DNA from: Mycobacterium gordonae
GTDB taxonomy: Bacteria; Actinomycetota; Actinomycetes; Mycobacteriales; Mycobacteriaceae
Assembly (NCBI RefSeq): GCF_002101675.1
Contig: NZ_LQOY01000227.1
Location: forward strand, 1-64,000
Reading direction: 5' to 3'
DNA: 64,000 nt
Positions 33,077-42,285 of the stretch are shown piece by piece. Position 1 is the first letter of the stretch, and each line of letters starts with the position of its first letter. The position numbers and the translations under genes are program-made. The notes below the pieces were generated by a model that was given only the letters and a program-made list of their open reading frames with translations, had not been told where the DNA came from and ran no database searches.

Positions 33077-34015
33077 TTACATCTTGTCCGGCCGTAGCAC
33101 CTGCAGCGCAGCTGGTACCGCCGAGATCTCCGCGGGCAGCGGGCAGGCGTAGTCGCCATCGGCGTACACGTTGATGCCGGGGCACTCGACTTCGACGGTC
33201 TTGGCGCGCGCGGTGGTCACCTCGTCGAGTCCCACGTGGGTGCCCTTGAGGGCGGTGGGGAAGAAACGGACCAGCTTCGTCCGCGATTCCGACCGCACCA
33301 TCGTGAGGTCGAGCAGCCCGTCCGACCGGTCGGCGTTGGGGCAGATCAGCATCCCGCCCCCGTAGCTGCGGGTGTTGCCGAAAGCCGTCATGGTGAGGTC
33401 GGTTTCGATCACCTGCTGCCCGTCGAGCACCAGCCGGAACGGCAGCAACCGCAGTTGCGAGAGTTCGGCGAATATCGCGATGTAGTACCGCATCCGCCCG
33501 TGCGGCCAGCTCATCCGGTTGGCCCGGTCGGTGACCAGGGAGTCGAATCCTGTTGCCGCGACCGTGCCGAACCACTTGTCGACACCGTGCTGATCGCGGA
33601 TCCGGCCCAGGTCGATGGTTTCCGTCCAGCCGTCCACCACGATGTCCGCCGCTGCTTCGGGATCCTTTGTGGGAATGCCGAATTCACGCGCATGGTCGTT
33701 GCCGGTGCCGGCCGGGATGATGCCCAGCGGCACATCGGTTTGAGCCAGCACCTGCAGGGCGTTGGAGATGACGCCGTCGCCGCCGGTGACGACGACCGCG
33801 TCGGTGCCCTTCTCCAATGCCGCGGCGACCAGAAAGCGAGCGTCCTCGGCGCCGTCGCCGATGATCTCGACGACTTCGATCCCGCGTTTGTGGAAGCGGG
33901 CGATCGCGCGTTGCGCCGCCTCGATCGCGGCGCCGTGTCCCGAGAGGGGATTGGTCAGCGCGGTGACCTTCGCGATCTCGCGCCGGCTCAGGACGGGAGA
34001 CTGCTGTGAAGTCAC
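33077..34015 (-). CDS. Diacylglycerol kinase, Rv2252-like
   Basis: 312 residues with the DAGK catalytic pattern: TNPLSGHGAAIEAAQRAI at the N-terminus, VVTGGDGVISNALQVLA (GGDG loop) and LGIIPAGTGNDHAREFG. It phosphorylates diacylglycerol and related lipids using ATP. Rv2252 is a described lipid kinase linked to phosphatidylinositol mannoside supply. Its ATG overlaps the stop of the upstream FAD-linked oxidase by ATGA, so the two are made together. Confidence 0.92.
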   Translation of the reverse strand: MTSQQSPVLSRREIAKVTALTNPLSGHGAAIEAAQRAIARFHKRGIEVVEIIGDGAEDARFLVAAALEKGTDAVVVTGGDGVISNALQVLAQTDVPLGIIPAGTGNDHAREFGIPTKDPEAAADIVVDGWTETIDLGRIRDQHGVDKWFGTVAATGFDSLVTDRANRMSWPHGRMRYYIAIFAELSQLRLLPFRLVLDGQQVIETDLTMTAFGNTRSYGGGMLICPNADRSDGLLDLTMVRSESRTKLVRFFPTALKGTHVGLDEVTTARAKTVEVECPGINVYADGDYACPLPAEISAVPAALQVLRPDKM

Positions 34016-35622
34016 GGAATCAGCTTGCCGGGGTTGAGAATTCCGGCTGGATCCAGTGTGGCCTTCGCCGCACGCAACACCTGGATACCGAGTTCACCGA
34101 CCTCGTCGCGCATCCACGCCCGGTGGTCGGCGCCGACGGCGTGGTGGTGGGTGATGGTGCCGCCGGTGGCCATGATCGCGTCGCACGCCGCCTTTTTGGC
34201 TGCCCACCACTGCTCGATCGGATTACCGCGCTGCCCGGCGACCACGGTGAAGTACAGCGAGGCGCCGGTGGGGTAGACGTGCGACACGTGGCACATCACC
34301 AGCGCCGGGGTGCCCGACTCGGCCAGCGAAGTGGTCAGCGCTTCGGTGACGGCGGCCTTGAGGGCGGGGATGTTGGACCAGTCGGTGGCGGTCTCCAGCG
34401 TCTCGCACAGCGCGCCGGCTGCCAGCAGCGAGTCGCGCAGGTAGGGCGCGCTGAACCGGCCGTGCTCCCAGGTCTTGGCCGGGCCTTCGCCCAGCGAGGT
34501 GCCCCCGCTGGCTTCCAGCAGCGCCCGGGTCTCGGCGTGCCGGCTCTCGGCGTGCTCCTTGCTGCCCTCGAACAGCGTCAGGCCCAAACATCCTCCACTG
34601 CTTTGGTTTTCGCCGATCGTCTCGTGGGTGGCCAGGTTGACTCCGGTCTCCGCCTCATCGGAGAGGCGCACCACGGTGGGGCCGGTGCCGGTCTGGGTGA
34701 TGGCGCGCAGGGCGGCGACTCCGGTCGCGAAGTCCGGAAATGACCATGCCTCGTATCGGGTCGTCTCGGGGACTGGGTGCACCCGCAACCGCACCTTGGT
34801 GATGACGCCCAGGGCGCCTTCCGATCCGATCGCGAGCTGGCGCAGATCGGGGCCGGCCGCCGACGCCGCCACCCGGCCCAAATCCCAGATGCCGACCGGG
34901 GTGACCATGCGCAGTCCCATGATCATGTCGTTGAACCGGCCGTAACCGGCGGAGTCCTGGCCGGACGAGCGGGTGGCCGCGAAACCGCCGATGGTGGCGT
35001 ACTCGAAGCTCTGCGGGAAGTGCCCGAGCGAGAAGCCGTGCTCGCCCAGCAGGCGTTCGGCCTCGGGACCGGTGACGCCGCCGCCCAATTCGGCGATTCC
35101 GGACACCGTGTCGATCGAGTGCAATTCGTTGAGGCGGCGCAGATCCAGCGAGATCACGGCGCCGAACTGGCCGCGGGTGGGGTCCAGCCCGCCGGTGACA
35201 TTGGTGCCGCCGCCAAACGGGACGACCGCGATGCCGTGGTCGGAGCAGTAGCGCAGGATCTCCAACACGGTGTCGTCATCACCGGGGAGCAGCACCGCGT
35301 CGGGCGCATCCTGGACGCCGCGGTCTTTGCGGCGCAGCATGTCGGGGGTGGACTTGCCACCGGCGCGCAGTAGGCGATCGCGGTCGGCGGTGCGGAAGAA
35401 TTCGCTTCCGACGATCTTGGCGAGCCCGTCCTGGTCGTCCCGAGACAGGGCGCATTCACGCAGCTTCACTTCCTCGGGCCGCAGCTCGGTCTCGTCCGAA
35501 TCTTGAAGGCCCACAACCTGCTTCAACAAGCCGCGGATTCCATCGGAGAGTGGCTTGGCCGCGGCGGGATCCCCCCACGCGTTCCATTTCATCGGCGGAA
35601 GGAGTTCCTCAAGGTGCGTCAT
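34012..35622 (-). CDS. FAD-linked oxidase, alkyl-DHAP synthase-like (Rv2251)
   Basis: 536 residues. The FAD-binding type 4 (VAO) domain is visible: VVPFGGGTNVTGGLDPTRG, ISLDLRRLNELHSIDTVSG, GHFPQSFEYATIGGFAATRS and GSEGALGVITKVRLRVHPVP. The C-terminal cap ends with THHHAVGADHRAWM, a His-rich active-site segment typical of alkyldihydroxyacetonephosphate synthase relatives. It may build or oxidise a glycerol ether or hydroxy-acid lipid precursor; the substrate is inferred from the diacylglycerol kinase and glpD neighbours. It diverges from the TetR gene, only 17 bases away. Confidence 0.85.
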   Translation of the reverse strand: MTHLEELLPPMKWNAWGDPAAAKPLSDGIRGLLKQVVGLQDSDETELRPEEVKLRECALSRDDQDGLAKIVGSEFFRTADRDRLLRAGGKSTPDMLRRKDRGVQDAPDAVLLPGDDDTVLEILRYCSDHGIAVVPFGGGTNVTGGLDPTRGQFGAVISLDLRRLNELHSIDTVSGIAELGGGVTGPEAERLLGEHGFSLGHFPQSFEYATIGGFAATRSSGQDSAGYGRFNDMIMGLRMVTPVGIWDLGRVAASAAGPDLRQLAIGSEGALGVITKVRLRVHPVPETTRYEAWSFPDFATGVAALRAITQTGTGPTVVRLSDEAETGVNLATHETIGENQSSGGCLGLTLFEGSKEHAESRHAETRALLEASGGTSLGEGPAKTWEHGRFSAPYLRDSLLAAGALCETLETATDWSNIPALKAAVTEALTTSLAESGTPALVMCHVSHVYPTGASLYFTVVAGQRGNPIEQWWAAKKAACDAIMATGGTITHHHAVGADHRAWMRDEVGELGIQVLRAAKATLDPAGILNPGKLIP

Positions 35623-35639
35623 GCGTTACAGTATTACAC

Positions 35640-36212
35640 ATGGTGTCAATGAGTAATGACCCAAATTTGGATACCGGGGATCGAATATTAGCTGCCGCGG
35701 CGAGCTGTGTGGTCGATTTCGGTGCCGACCGGGTGACTCTCGCCGAGATCGCCCGGCGTGCCGGAGTGAGCCGTCCGACGGTGTACCGCCGTTGGCCGGA
35801 CACGCAGTCGATCATGTCGAACCTCTTGACCGACCACATCACCGAGGTGATGCGGGAGGTGCCGTTCGAAGGCAACGACCGGGAGGCCTTGGTCAAGCAA
35901 GTGGTGGCGGTCGCCGACCGGTTACGCCGCGACGAGCTGATCATGTCGGTGATGCATTCGGAGCTGGCCCGGGTGTACATCACCGAACGATTAGGTGTCA
36001 GCCAGCAATTCCTGATCGAGGGCCTGGCCCAGCGGCTGGCCGAGGCGCAGCGCGCCGGCAGCGTCCGGCCCGGTGACCCTCGTCAGTTCGCGACCATGAT
36101 CCTGCTGATCGCGCAGTCCACCATCCAATCCGCCGACATCGTCAAGCCGATCCTCGACGACGAGGCCCTAGCCACCGAACTCGCCTACACACTGAACGGA
36201 TACCTGTCCTGA
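35640..36212 (+). CDS. TetR-family transcriptional regulator, Rv2250c-like
   Basis: 190 residues from ATG 35640; ATG 35649 is a close alternative. The HTH is VTLAEIARRAGVSRPTVYRRW, within a standard TetR N-terminal domain, followed by a helical ligand domain. It diverges from the FAD-linked oxidase with 17 bases between starts, and overlaps glpD by TGATG. It therefore probably controls itself, glpD and the oxidase/kinase operon. The gap contains GTTACAGTATTACA, with TTACA repeated at a 3-base spacing, which is the only candidate operator I see. Confidence 0.88.
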   Translation: MVSMSNDPNLDTGDRILAAAASCVVDFGADRVTLAEIARRAGVSRPTVYRRWPDTQSIMSNLLTDHITEVMREVPFEGNDREALVKQVVAVADRLRRDELIMSVMHSELARVYITERLGVSQQFLIEGLAQRLAEAQRAGSVRPGDPRQFATMILLIAQSTIQSADIVKPILDDEALATELAYTLNGYLS

Positions 36213-37744
36213 TGGAGAACCCGACCGCTCTCAATGCTGCTCGTCGTACCGCTGACCTCAATGCACTGGCCGACGGCGCCGAGCTGGACGTCGTCGTGAT
36301 CGGCGGTGGGATCACCGGTGTCGGCATCGCTTTGGACGCCGCGTCCCGCGGGCTGCGCACGGCTCTGGTCGAAAAACACGACCTGGCGTTCGGCACCAGC
36401 CGGTGGAGCTCCAAGCTGGTGCACGGCGGGCTGCGCTATCTGGCCAGCGGCAACATCGGCATCGCCCGGCGCAGCGCCATCGAACGGGGAATCCTGATGT
36501 CGCGCAACGCCCCTCACCTGGTTCATGCGATGCCGCAGCTGGTTCCGCTGCTGCCGGCGATGAATCACTTCAACCGCGCCATGGTGCGAGTGGGTTTCCT
36601 GGCCGGGGACGCACTGCGGATCATGGCCGGAACGTCGTCGTCGACGCTGCCCCGGTCGCGCCGGATCTCGGCGAGCCGGGTGGTGGAGATGGCGCCGACG
36701 GTCCGGCGTGACGGTCTGGCGGGGGGCCTGCTCAACTACGACGGGCAATTGATCGACGACGCCCGGCTGGTGACGGCGGTGGCCCGCACCGCGGCCCAGC
36801 ACGGCGCCCGCATCCTCACCTACGTCGCCGCGTCGCAGGCCACCGCCACCTCGGTGCGGCTGACCGACCAGCGGACCGGGGAGTCGTTCGAGGTAAAGGC
36901 CGGCGCGGTGATCAACGCGGCGGGGGTGTGGGGCGGTGACATCGACCCGGCGTTGAAGTTGCGTCCCAGCCGCGGAACACATTTGGTGTTCGACGCCGCG
37001 GCGTTCGGCAATCCCACTGCGGCACTGACCATTCCGATCCCGGGCGAGCTGAACCGGTTCGTGTTCGCCATGCCCGAGCAGCTCGGCCGGATATATCTCG
37101 GGCTGACCGACGAAGACGCGCCCGGTCCCATTCCGGATGTGCCTGAACCGTCGTCCGCGGAGATCGCTTTCCTGCTCGACACGGTCAACACCGCGTTGGG
37201 GACCACCGTCTCGTCGTCGGACGTGATCGGCTCCTACGCCGGTCTACGGCCGCTTATCGACACTGGCGAAGGGCGCACCGCCGATGTCTCGCGCGATCAC
37301 GCCATCTTCGAGTCGCCGACCGGGGTGATCAGCGTGGTGGGCGGCAAGCTGACCGAATACCGTTACATGGCAGAGGATGTGCTCAACCGGGCGATCACGG
37401 TGCGGGCGCTGCGCGCCGGGGAATGCCGGACCCGTAATCTGCCACTGATCGGCGCCGCGGCCAATCCGGGACCCGCGGCAGGCCCCGGCAACGCGCCGGC
37501 GTCGCTGGTGGCGCGCTACGGCGCCGAGGCGGCCAATGTCGTTGCGGTGGCCACGTGCGAGCGGCCCACGGAGCCGGTGGCCGACGGGATCGACGTGACC
37601 AGAGCGGAGTTCGAGTACGCCGTGACCCACGAGGGTGCCCTGGACGTGGGTGACATCCTCGACCGGCGAACCCGCATCGGGCTGGTGCCGCGCGATCGCG
37701 ACCAGGTCGTCACGGTTGCTGAGGAGTTCCTGGCCCTGCGCTGA
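36212..37744 (+). CDS. glpD1: FAD-dependent glycerol-3-phosphate dehydrogenase
   Basis: 510 residues, near Rv2249c (GlpD1). The FAD fold is VVVIGGGITGVGIALDAASRG, then GTSRWSSKLVHGGLRYL, typical of GlpD. NAAGVWGG and YAGLRPLIDTGEG follow, and VVGGKLTEYRYMAEDVL closes the FAD domain. It oxidises glycerol-3-phosphate to dihydroxyacetone phosphate at the membrane and passes electrons to quinone. The start overlaps the TetR stop. Its stop codon is the first part of a hairpin element. Confidence 0.9.
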   Translation: MENPTALNAARRTADLNALADGAELDVVVIGGGITGVGIALDAASRGLRTALVEKHDLAFGTSRWSSKLVHGGLRYLASGNIGIARRSAIERGILMSRNAPHLVHAMPQLVPLLPAMNHFNRAMVRVGFLAGDALRIMAGTSSSTLPRSRRISASRVVEMAPTVRRDGLAGGLLNYDGQLIDDARLVTAVARTAAQHGARILTYVAASQATATSVRLTDQRTGESFEVKAGAVINAAGVWGGDIDPALKLRPSRGTHLVFDAAAFGNPTAALTIPIPGELNRFVFAMPEQLGRIYLGLTDEDAPGPIPDVPEPSSAEIAFLLDTVNTALGTTVSSSDVIGSYAGLRPLIDTGEGRTADVSRDHAIFESPTGVISVVGGKLTEYRYMAEDVLNRAITVRALRAGECRTRNLPLIGAAANPGPAAGPGNAPASLVARYGAEAANVVAVATCERPTEPVADGIDVTRAEFEYAVTHEGALDVGDILDRRTRIGLVPRDRDQVVTVAEEFLALR

Positions 37745-37798
37745 GCAGACGCAAAGGCCCCCGTTTCCGGCCGGAAACGGGGGCTCTAGCGTCTGCTC
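37743..37798. terminator. GAGCAGACG hairpin element B between glpD1 and accD6
   Basis: Ends GAGCAGACGC and GCGTCTGCTC enclose GGCCCCCGTTTCCGG paired perfectly with CCGGAAACGGGGGC. It starts within the glpD1 stop codon. It separates two convergent genes, as element A does, but the inner stem is different. A bidirectional terminator is the simplest reading. Confidence 0.75.
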
Positions 37799-37838
37799 GC
37801 GAGGGGAGGAGGCTCGCAAGGGGAGGCTCGCGAGGGGA
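37795..37838. repeat. Three tandem copies of a ~14-bp unit
   Basis: The unit GGCTCGCRAGGGGA occurs at 37811-37824 and 37825-37838, with a first partial copy at 37795-37807 followed by GGA. It stands directly between hairpin element B and the accD6 stop. It looks like a short tandem repeat grown from the element's right end. Confidence 0.7.
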
Positions 37839-37841
37839 AAG

Positions 37842-39263
37842 TTACAGCGGGATGTTCTTGTGGCGGCCGCGGCGGGCGGGCGCCTGGGCCAGCGCCTCGG
37901 TGAGCTTGCTGCGGGTGTGCGACGGGTCGATCTTTTCGTCCACCACACCGATGTCGATGGCGCTGTCCACACCACCGGCGATCCGCTCGTGCTCGGCGGC
38001 CAGCTCATCGTGCAGCGCCTCACGCTCGTGGTCGGGCGCTGCGGCGAGCTTGCGCTTGTGCAGGATGCCGACGGCGGCCTTGGCGCCCATTACCGCGACC
38101 TCGGCGTCCGGCCAGGCGAACACCTTCGTCGCGTTCAGCGAGCGGGAGTTCATCGCAATGTAGGCCCCGCCGTAGATCTTTCGCGTCACCAGGGTGACCC
38201 GCGGAACCGTGGCCTCGCCGAAGGCGTGCAGCAGTTTGGCGCCGCGTCGCACTACGCCGCCCCACTCCTGATCGACACCGGGCAGGTACCCAGGCACGTC
38301 GACGATGACCACCAGCGGGATGCCGAACGCGTCACACAGGCGTACGAAACGCGCTGCCTTCTCGGCACTTTCGGAGTTCAGGCAGCCACCGAGCCGCAGT
38401 GGGTTGTTGGCCAGCACACCGACCGTACGACCCGAAAGGCGGCCCAGCCCGACCACCATCGAGGGCGCCCACTTGGCCTGGAATTCTTCGAAAGGCGCTT
38501 CAGAGTCGAGCACCGCGTGGACGATCGGGTGCACGTCATAGGCCCGTCGCGACGACTCGGGCAGCAGCGCCCGGATGTCGGTGTCGCCGGCCTCTGCCTT
38601 GCTGCGGTCGAAATGTCCTTGCTGGCAGAACAATCCGACCAGCCGGCGACCACGCTCGTAGGCGTCCAGCTCGTCGTCGGCGACGATGTGGCACACCCCG
38701 GACTTCTTGTGGTGGGTTTCGGGCCCGCCCAGGGAAGCCATGTCGACGTCCTCGCCGGTGACGCTGCGGACCACGTCGGGCCCGGTGACGAAGACGCGGC
38801 TTTCCGGCGCCATCACGATGACGTCGGTCAGGGCCGGACCGTAGGCAGCGCCGCCGGCGGCGAACCCGACGACCACCGAGATCTGCGGGATGTAGCCGGA
38901 CGCGCGAATCATGGCTTCGAAAGTGAGCCCGACGGCGTGCAGCGCCTTGACGCCTTCGGCCAACCGGGCACCACCGGAGTGCCAGATTCCCACGATCGGG
39001 CACTGCTCCTCGATGGCGGTGTCGTAGGCGTTGACGATGTGCGCGCAACCCTCGACGCCCATCGCCCCGCCCATCACGGTGCCGTCGGTGCAGAACGCAA
39101 CGGTACGGACGCCGTTGACGGTGCCGGCCGCGGCAAGCACACCCGAGCGGTCCCGCTCGTGCAGCAGCTCGATGCTGCCGTCGTCGAGGAAGTTGCTCAG
39201 ACGCAACAGCGGATCGCGGGGGTCGAGCGACTCGCCAACCGCCTCGGGGGCCATGATTGTCAT
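37842..39263 (-). CDS. accD6: Acetyl/propionyl-CoA carboxylase beta subunit AccD6
   Basis: 473 residues, the length of AccD6 (Rv2247). A carboxyltransferase with VVGFAAGGAAYGPALTDVIV, RVFVTGPDVVRSVTGEDVDM and the C-terminal GGAYIAMNSRSLNATKVFAW block. With AccA3 it makes malonyl-CoA for FAS-II (family knowledge). It is the last gene of the fabD-acpM-kasA-kasB-accD6 operon, 60 bases after kasB. It converges with glpD1. Confidence 0.96.
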   Translation of the reverse strand: MTIMAPEAVGESLDPRDPLLRLSNFLDDGSIELLHERDRSGVLAAAGTVNGVRTVAFCTDGTVMGGAMGVEGCAHIVNAYDTAIEEQCPIVGIWHSGGARLAEGVKALHAVGLTFEAMIRASGYIPQISVVVGFAAGGAAYGPALTDVIVMAPESRVFVTGPDVVRSVTGEDVDMASLGGPETHHKKSGVCHIVADDELDAYERGRRLVGLFCQQGHFDRSKAEAGDTDIRALLPESSRRAYDVHPIVHAVLDSEAPFEEFQAKWAPSMVVGLGRLSGRTVGVLANNPLRLGGCLNSESAEKAARFVRLCDAFGIPLVVIVDVPGYLPGVDQEWGGVVRRGAKLLHAFGEATVPRVTLVTRKIYGGAYIAMNSRSLNATKVFAWPDAEVAVMGAKAAVGILHKRKLAAAPDHEREALHDELAAEHERIAGGVDSAIDIGVVDEKIDPSHTRSKLTEALAQAPARRGRHKNIPL

Positions 39264-39323
39264 CGCAGATCTCCTAGTTCGCCAATGTTGCTTACGGTTC
39301 TATCCCGTGATCCTTGGAGCTTC

Positions 39324-40589
39324 CTAGTAGCGCCCAAAGGCGATCGCCACGTTGTGACCGCCGAAGCCGAACGAGTTGTTGATCGCGTACTCGTAATTGC
39401 CGGATCGAGGCTTGCCGGCCACCACGTCAAGGTCGATCTCGGGGTCGAGGTTGACCAGGTTCAGTGTCGGCGGGATGACCTGATCCCGCAACGCGAGCAC
39501 GGTCAGGATGGACTCCACTGCGCCGACCGCACCCACCGAGTGGCCGAGAGCAGCTTTCGGTGCGAACACCGCCGGCTTGTTGCTGCCGAGCGCGTTGTTG
39601 ATGGCCCTGCCTTCGGCCACGTCGCCGACCTGAGTGCCGGTGGCGTGAGCGTTGACGTGACTGATGTCGCTCGGCTGCAGACCCGCAAGCTGAATCGCCC
39701 GCGAGATCGCGTGACCGGCCCGGATCCCGTTGGGGTCCGGCGCGACCATGTGGAAGCCGTCCGAGGTGATACTGGCGCCCATGATGCGGGCCAGAATGTT
39801 GGCACCGCGGGCCTTCGCGTGTTCCTCGGTCTCGATCACCATCAACGCGGCGGCCTCGCCGAACACGAAGCCGTCCCGGTCCTTGTCGAACGGACGACAG
39901 GCACCTTGTGGGTCATCGTTGTTGGTGGACATCACGATTCGCATGTTGGCGAACCCGGCGATCGGTACCGCTTCGATCTTCGTCTCGACACCACCGCAGA
40001 TCGCGATGTCGGCCTCACCGAGCGCGACCTGCTGCCACGCGCGGGCGATGCCCTCGGCCCCGGAGGCGCACGCCGAGATCGGCGTCATCACACCGGCCTT
40101 GGCGTGACGCTCCAGGCCCACCGCCGCGGCCGCGCCGTTGGGCATGTACTTCTGCACCGTCAGCGGGGAGATGGCACGGAAACCGCGGACCCGCATCTCG
40201 TCGTAGCCGAACACGAGTTCTTCGGCCGAACCCAAGCCGGTGCCGATGGAGACCATCAACCGGTTGGTGTCGACCTCCGGTGAGCCGGCGTTCTCCCACA
40301 CCCGGCGGCCCAGGATGGTGGACATCCGCTGCAGGTAACCCGTGCGGCGCAGCTCGATTCGCGTCAGTTGGCTGTCGAACTCCTCCAGCAGGTGCCCGCC
40401 GATCTTCACCGGCAGGTCGAACTCCTCGACGAAATCGTCCTCGAGAACCCGAATCCCGCTTTGCCCGTCGAGCAGACACTTCCATGTGTTCTCGGCGTCT
40501 GTTGCCAGTGCGGTCGTCATGGCAATGCCGGTAACGACAATATTCGGGAAAGCTTTCCCGGTAACCAGCTCTGTCATGGCTTGTGCCAC
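39324..40589 (-). CDS. kasB: Beta-ketoacyl-ACP synthase II KasB
   Basis: 421 residues from GTG 40589; ATG 40577 (MTELVTGKAF) gives 417, which matches an older length for M. tuberculosis KasB. The single GGAAGG suits neither start perfectly. The active site shows Cys in TPISACASGAEG, His in VNAHATGTQVGD and His in AALGHSVGAVGAVES. KasB extends meromycolate chains to full length in FAS-II, downstream of KasA. It shares the end FGFGGHNVAIAFGRY with KasA, as expected for a tandem duplication. Confidence 0.96.
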   Translation of the reverse strand: MAQAMTELVTGKAFPNIVVTGIAMTTALATDAENTWKCLLDGQSGIRVLEDDFVEEFDLPVKIGGHLLEEFDSQLTRIELRRTGYLQRMSTILGRRVWENAGSPEVDTNRLMVSIGTGLGSAEELVFGYDEMRVRGFRAISPLTVQKYMPNGAAAAVGLERHAKAGVMTPISACASGAEGIARAWQQVALGEADIAICGGVETKIEAVPIAGFANMRIVMSTNNDDPQGACRPFDKDRDGFVFGEAAALMVIETEEHAKARGANILARIMGASITSDGFHMVAPDPNGIRAGHAISRAIQLAGLQPSDISHVNAHATGTQVGDVAEGRAINNALGSNKPAVFAPKAALGHSVGAVGAVESILTVLALRDQVIPPTLNLVNLDPEIDLDVVAGKPRSGNYEYAINNSFGFGGHNVAIAFGRY

Positions 40590-40615
40590 GTTCCTTCCGT
40601 GCTTGATAACGCCAC

Positions 40616-41866
40616 TCAGTAGCGCCCGAACGCGAGCGCTACGTTGTGGCCGCCGAACCCGAACGAGTTGTTGATCGCGTAGCGGTACTCGCCGTAGCGA
40701 GGCTCGCCTGCGACCACATCGAGGTCGATCTCCGGGTCCGGGGTCTCATAGTTCAACGTCGGTGGTATGACTCCGTCCCGAAGGGTCAGCACCGTAAGGG
40801 CCGATTCGAGAGCGCCGACGGCGCCGATCGAATGTCCGAGCGCCGATTTCGGCGCATAGACGGCGGCGTTTTCGCATCCGGCGACCCGGATCGCGTTGGC
40901 CTCGGCAGTGTCACCGATCGGTGTCGCGGTGCCGTGGGCGTTGACATGGTCGATGTCGCTGGGGGACAAGCCCGCCATCTCCATCGCCCGTCGCATCGCG
41001 CCGCCGGCACGGGTGCCGTCGGCTGCAGGTGCGACCATGTGGAAGGCGTCCGAGGTGATGCCGGCGCCCATCAGGCGGGCCAGCGGCTTGGCGCCACGGG
41101 CCTTGGCGTGCTCCTCGGTCTCGATGATCATCATTGCCCCGGCCTCGCCGAACACGAACCCGTCCCGGTCCTTGTCGAACGGCCGCGACGCCCGCTCGGG
41201 CTCGTCGTTGCGCGTTGACATGGCCCGCATCATCGAGAACGCCGCGATGGGCAGCGCTTCGATCGGTCCTTCGACGCCACCGCACACCGCGAAATCCGCG
41301 TCACCCATGACGATTTGACGCCATGCGTGGGCGATGGCTTCCGAACCCGACGAACAGGCCGACACCGGAGTGATGACGCCGGCGCGGGCACCGAGTTGCA
41401 GGCCAACCACCGCCGCGGCGCCGTTGGGCATGATCATCTGAACGGCCAGCGGCGACACCTTGCGGGGGCCGCCCTCGTTCATCAGGTCATAGCTCTCGAC
41501 GATCCGCTCGGCACCGCCGAGACCGGTGCCGACCACGACGCTGAAGCGATCCGGATCGACCTCAGGGCTGCCGGCGGACTCCCACAACTGGCCGCTCAAC
41601 CACTTGGCGAGCCGCTGGACATACGACATGCGTCGCATGTCCAGTCGGCCCATGTGGATGTCGACCGGTTCCTTGAGGTGACCGCCGATCTTGGCCGGCA
41701 GGTCCCATTTGGAGACGAAGTCGTCTTCGAGAGTGTGGATGCCGCTTTCGCCGGCCAACAAGCCCTTCCACGTGCTCTCGATGTCCGGCGCGAGGCATGT
41801 CGTCGCCGCGACGGCGGTTACCACAACGCTGGGGTAACCGCCATTAGCAGTGGAAGGCTTGGTCAC
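40616..41866 (-). CDS. kasA: Beta-ketoacyl-ACP synthase I KasA
   Basis: 416 residues, identical in length to Rv2245. The catalytic triad is visible: Cys171 in TPVSACSSGSEA, His311 in VNAHGTATPIGD and His345 in ALGHSIGAVGAL. It condenses malonyl-AcpM with growing acyl chains in mycolate synthesis and is the essential condensing enzyme. Its ATG overlaps the acpM stop by ATGA. KasB starts 26 bases downstream. Confidence 0.97.
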   Translation of the reverse strand: MTKPSTANGGYPSVVVTAVAATTCLAPDIESTWKGLLAGESGIHTLEDDFVSKWDLPAKIGGHLKEPVDIHMGRLDMRRMSYVQRLAKWLSGQLWESAGSPEVDPDRFSVVVGTGLGGAERIVESYDLMNEGGPRKVSPLAVQMIMPNGAAAVVGLQLGARAGVITPVSACSSGSEAIAHAWRQIVMGDADFAVCGGVEGPIEALPIAAFSMMRAMSTRNDEPERASRPFDKDRDGFVFGEAGAMMIIETEEHAKARGAKPLARLMGAGITSDAFHMVAPAADGTRAGGAMRRAMEMAGLSPSDIDHVNAHGTATPIGDTAEANAIRVAGCENAAVYAPKSALGHSIGAVGALESALTVLTLRDGVIPPTLNYETPDPEIDLDVVAGEPRYGEYRYAINNSFGFGGHNVALAFGRY

Positions 41867-42210
41867 TTGCTGTCTGCTTCCAGCCTCGCCTTGACGTTGG
41901 CAACGGCCTCGGGGTTGTCGGTCTCCAGCTTGGCGCGCAGCGCCTCGGCAGCCTCGGGGTTCTCTTCCTCGAGCTTCTGGATGTAGGCGACGACGTCACC
42001 GACGGTACGCAGACCAGCGAGGTCCTCGTCCGGGATCTTCACGCCGTACTTGTCCTCGGTCTGCACGGCGATCTCCACCATCGACAGCGAGTCGATGTCC
42101 AGGTCGTCGACGAACGACTTCTCCGGGGTGACCTCCGACGGCTCGATACCGGTGACCTCTTCGATGATCTCGGCGATACCGGCGATGATTTCTTCCTGAC
42201 TGACGGCCAC
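41863..42210 (-). CDS. acpM: Meromycolate-extension acyl carrier protein AcpM
   Basis: 115 residues. The phosphopantetheine attachment site is Ser41 in DDLDIDSLSMVEIAVQ. A C-terminal extension of ~35 charged residues (EEENPEAAEALRAKLETDNP) beyond the normal ACP length is the AcpM hallmark. It carries acyl chains between FAS-II enzymes. It lies between fabD (75 bases upstream) and kasA (4-base overlap), the order known in M. tuberculosis. Confidence 0.97.
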   Translation of the reverse strand: MAVSQEEIIAGIAEIIEEVTGIEPSEVTPEKSFVDDLDIDSLSMVEIAVQTEDKYGVKIPDEDLAGLRTVGDVVAYIQKLEEENPEAAEALRAKLETDNPEAVANVKARLEADSK

Positions 42211-42285
42211 AGTTAGTTCCCTTCGTAATGTGTTGTGTGTAAACCGATTTGACGTGCTTAATGGGCTCTGGAGTAGAGCGGGCGG

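Noticed and set aside
35623..35639. GTTACAGTATTACA as a definite TetR operator
   Set aside because: Only a short direct repeat in a 17-base gap; kept as a note under the TetR gene because there is no true palindrome.
37635..40283. 882-residue plus-strand frame opposite accD6 and kasB
   Set aside because: The opposite strand encodes unmistakable accD6 and kasB; high GC keeps the antisense frame open.
39324..41866. kasA/kasB high similarity as an assembly duplication
   Set aside because: The two differ throughout and have the known order and distinct N-termini; this is the normal gene pair.
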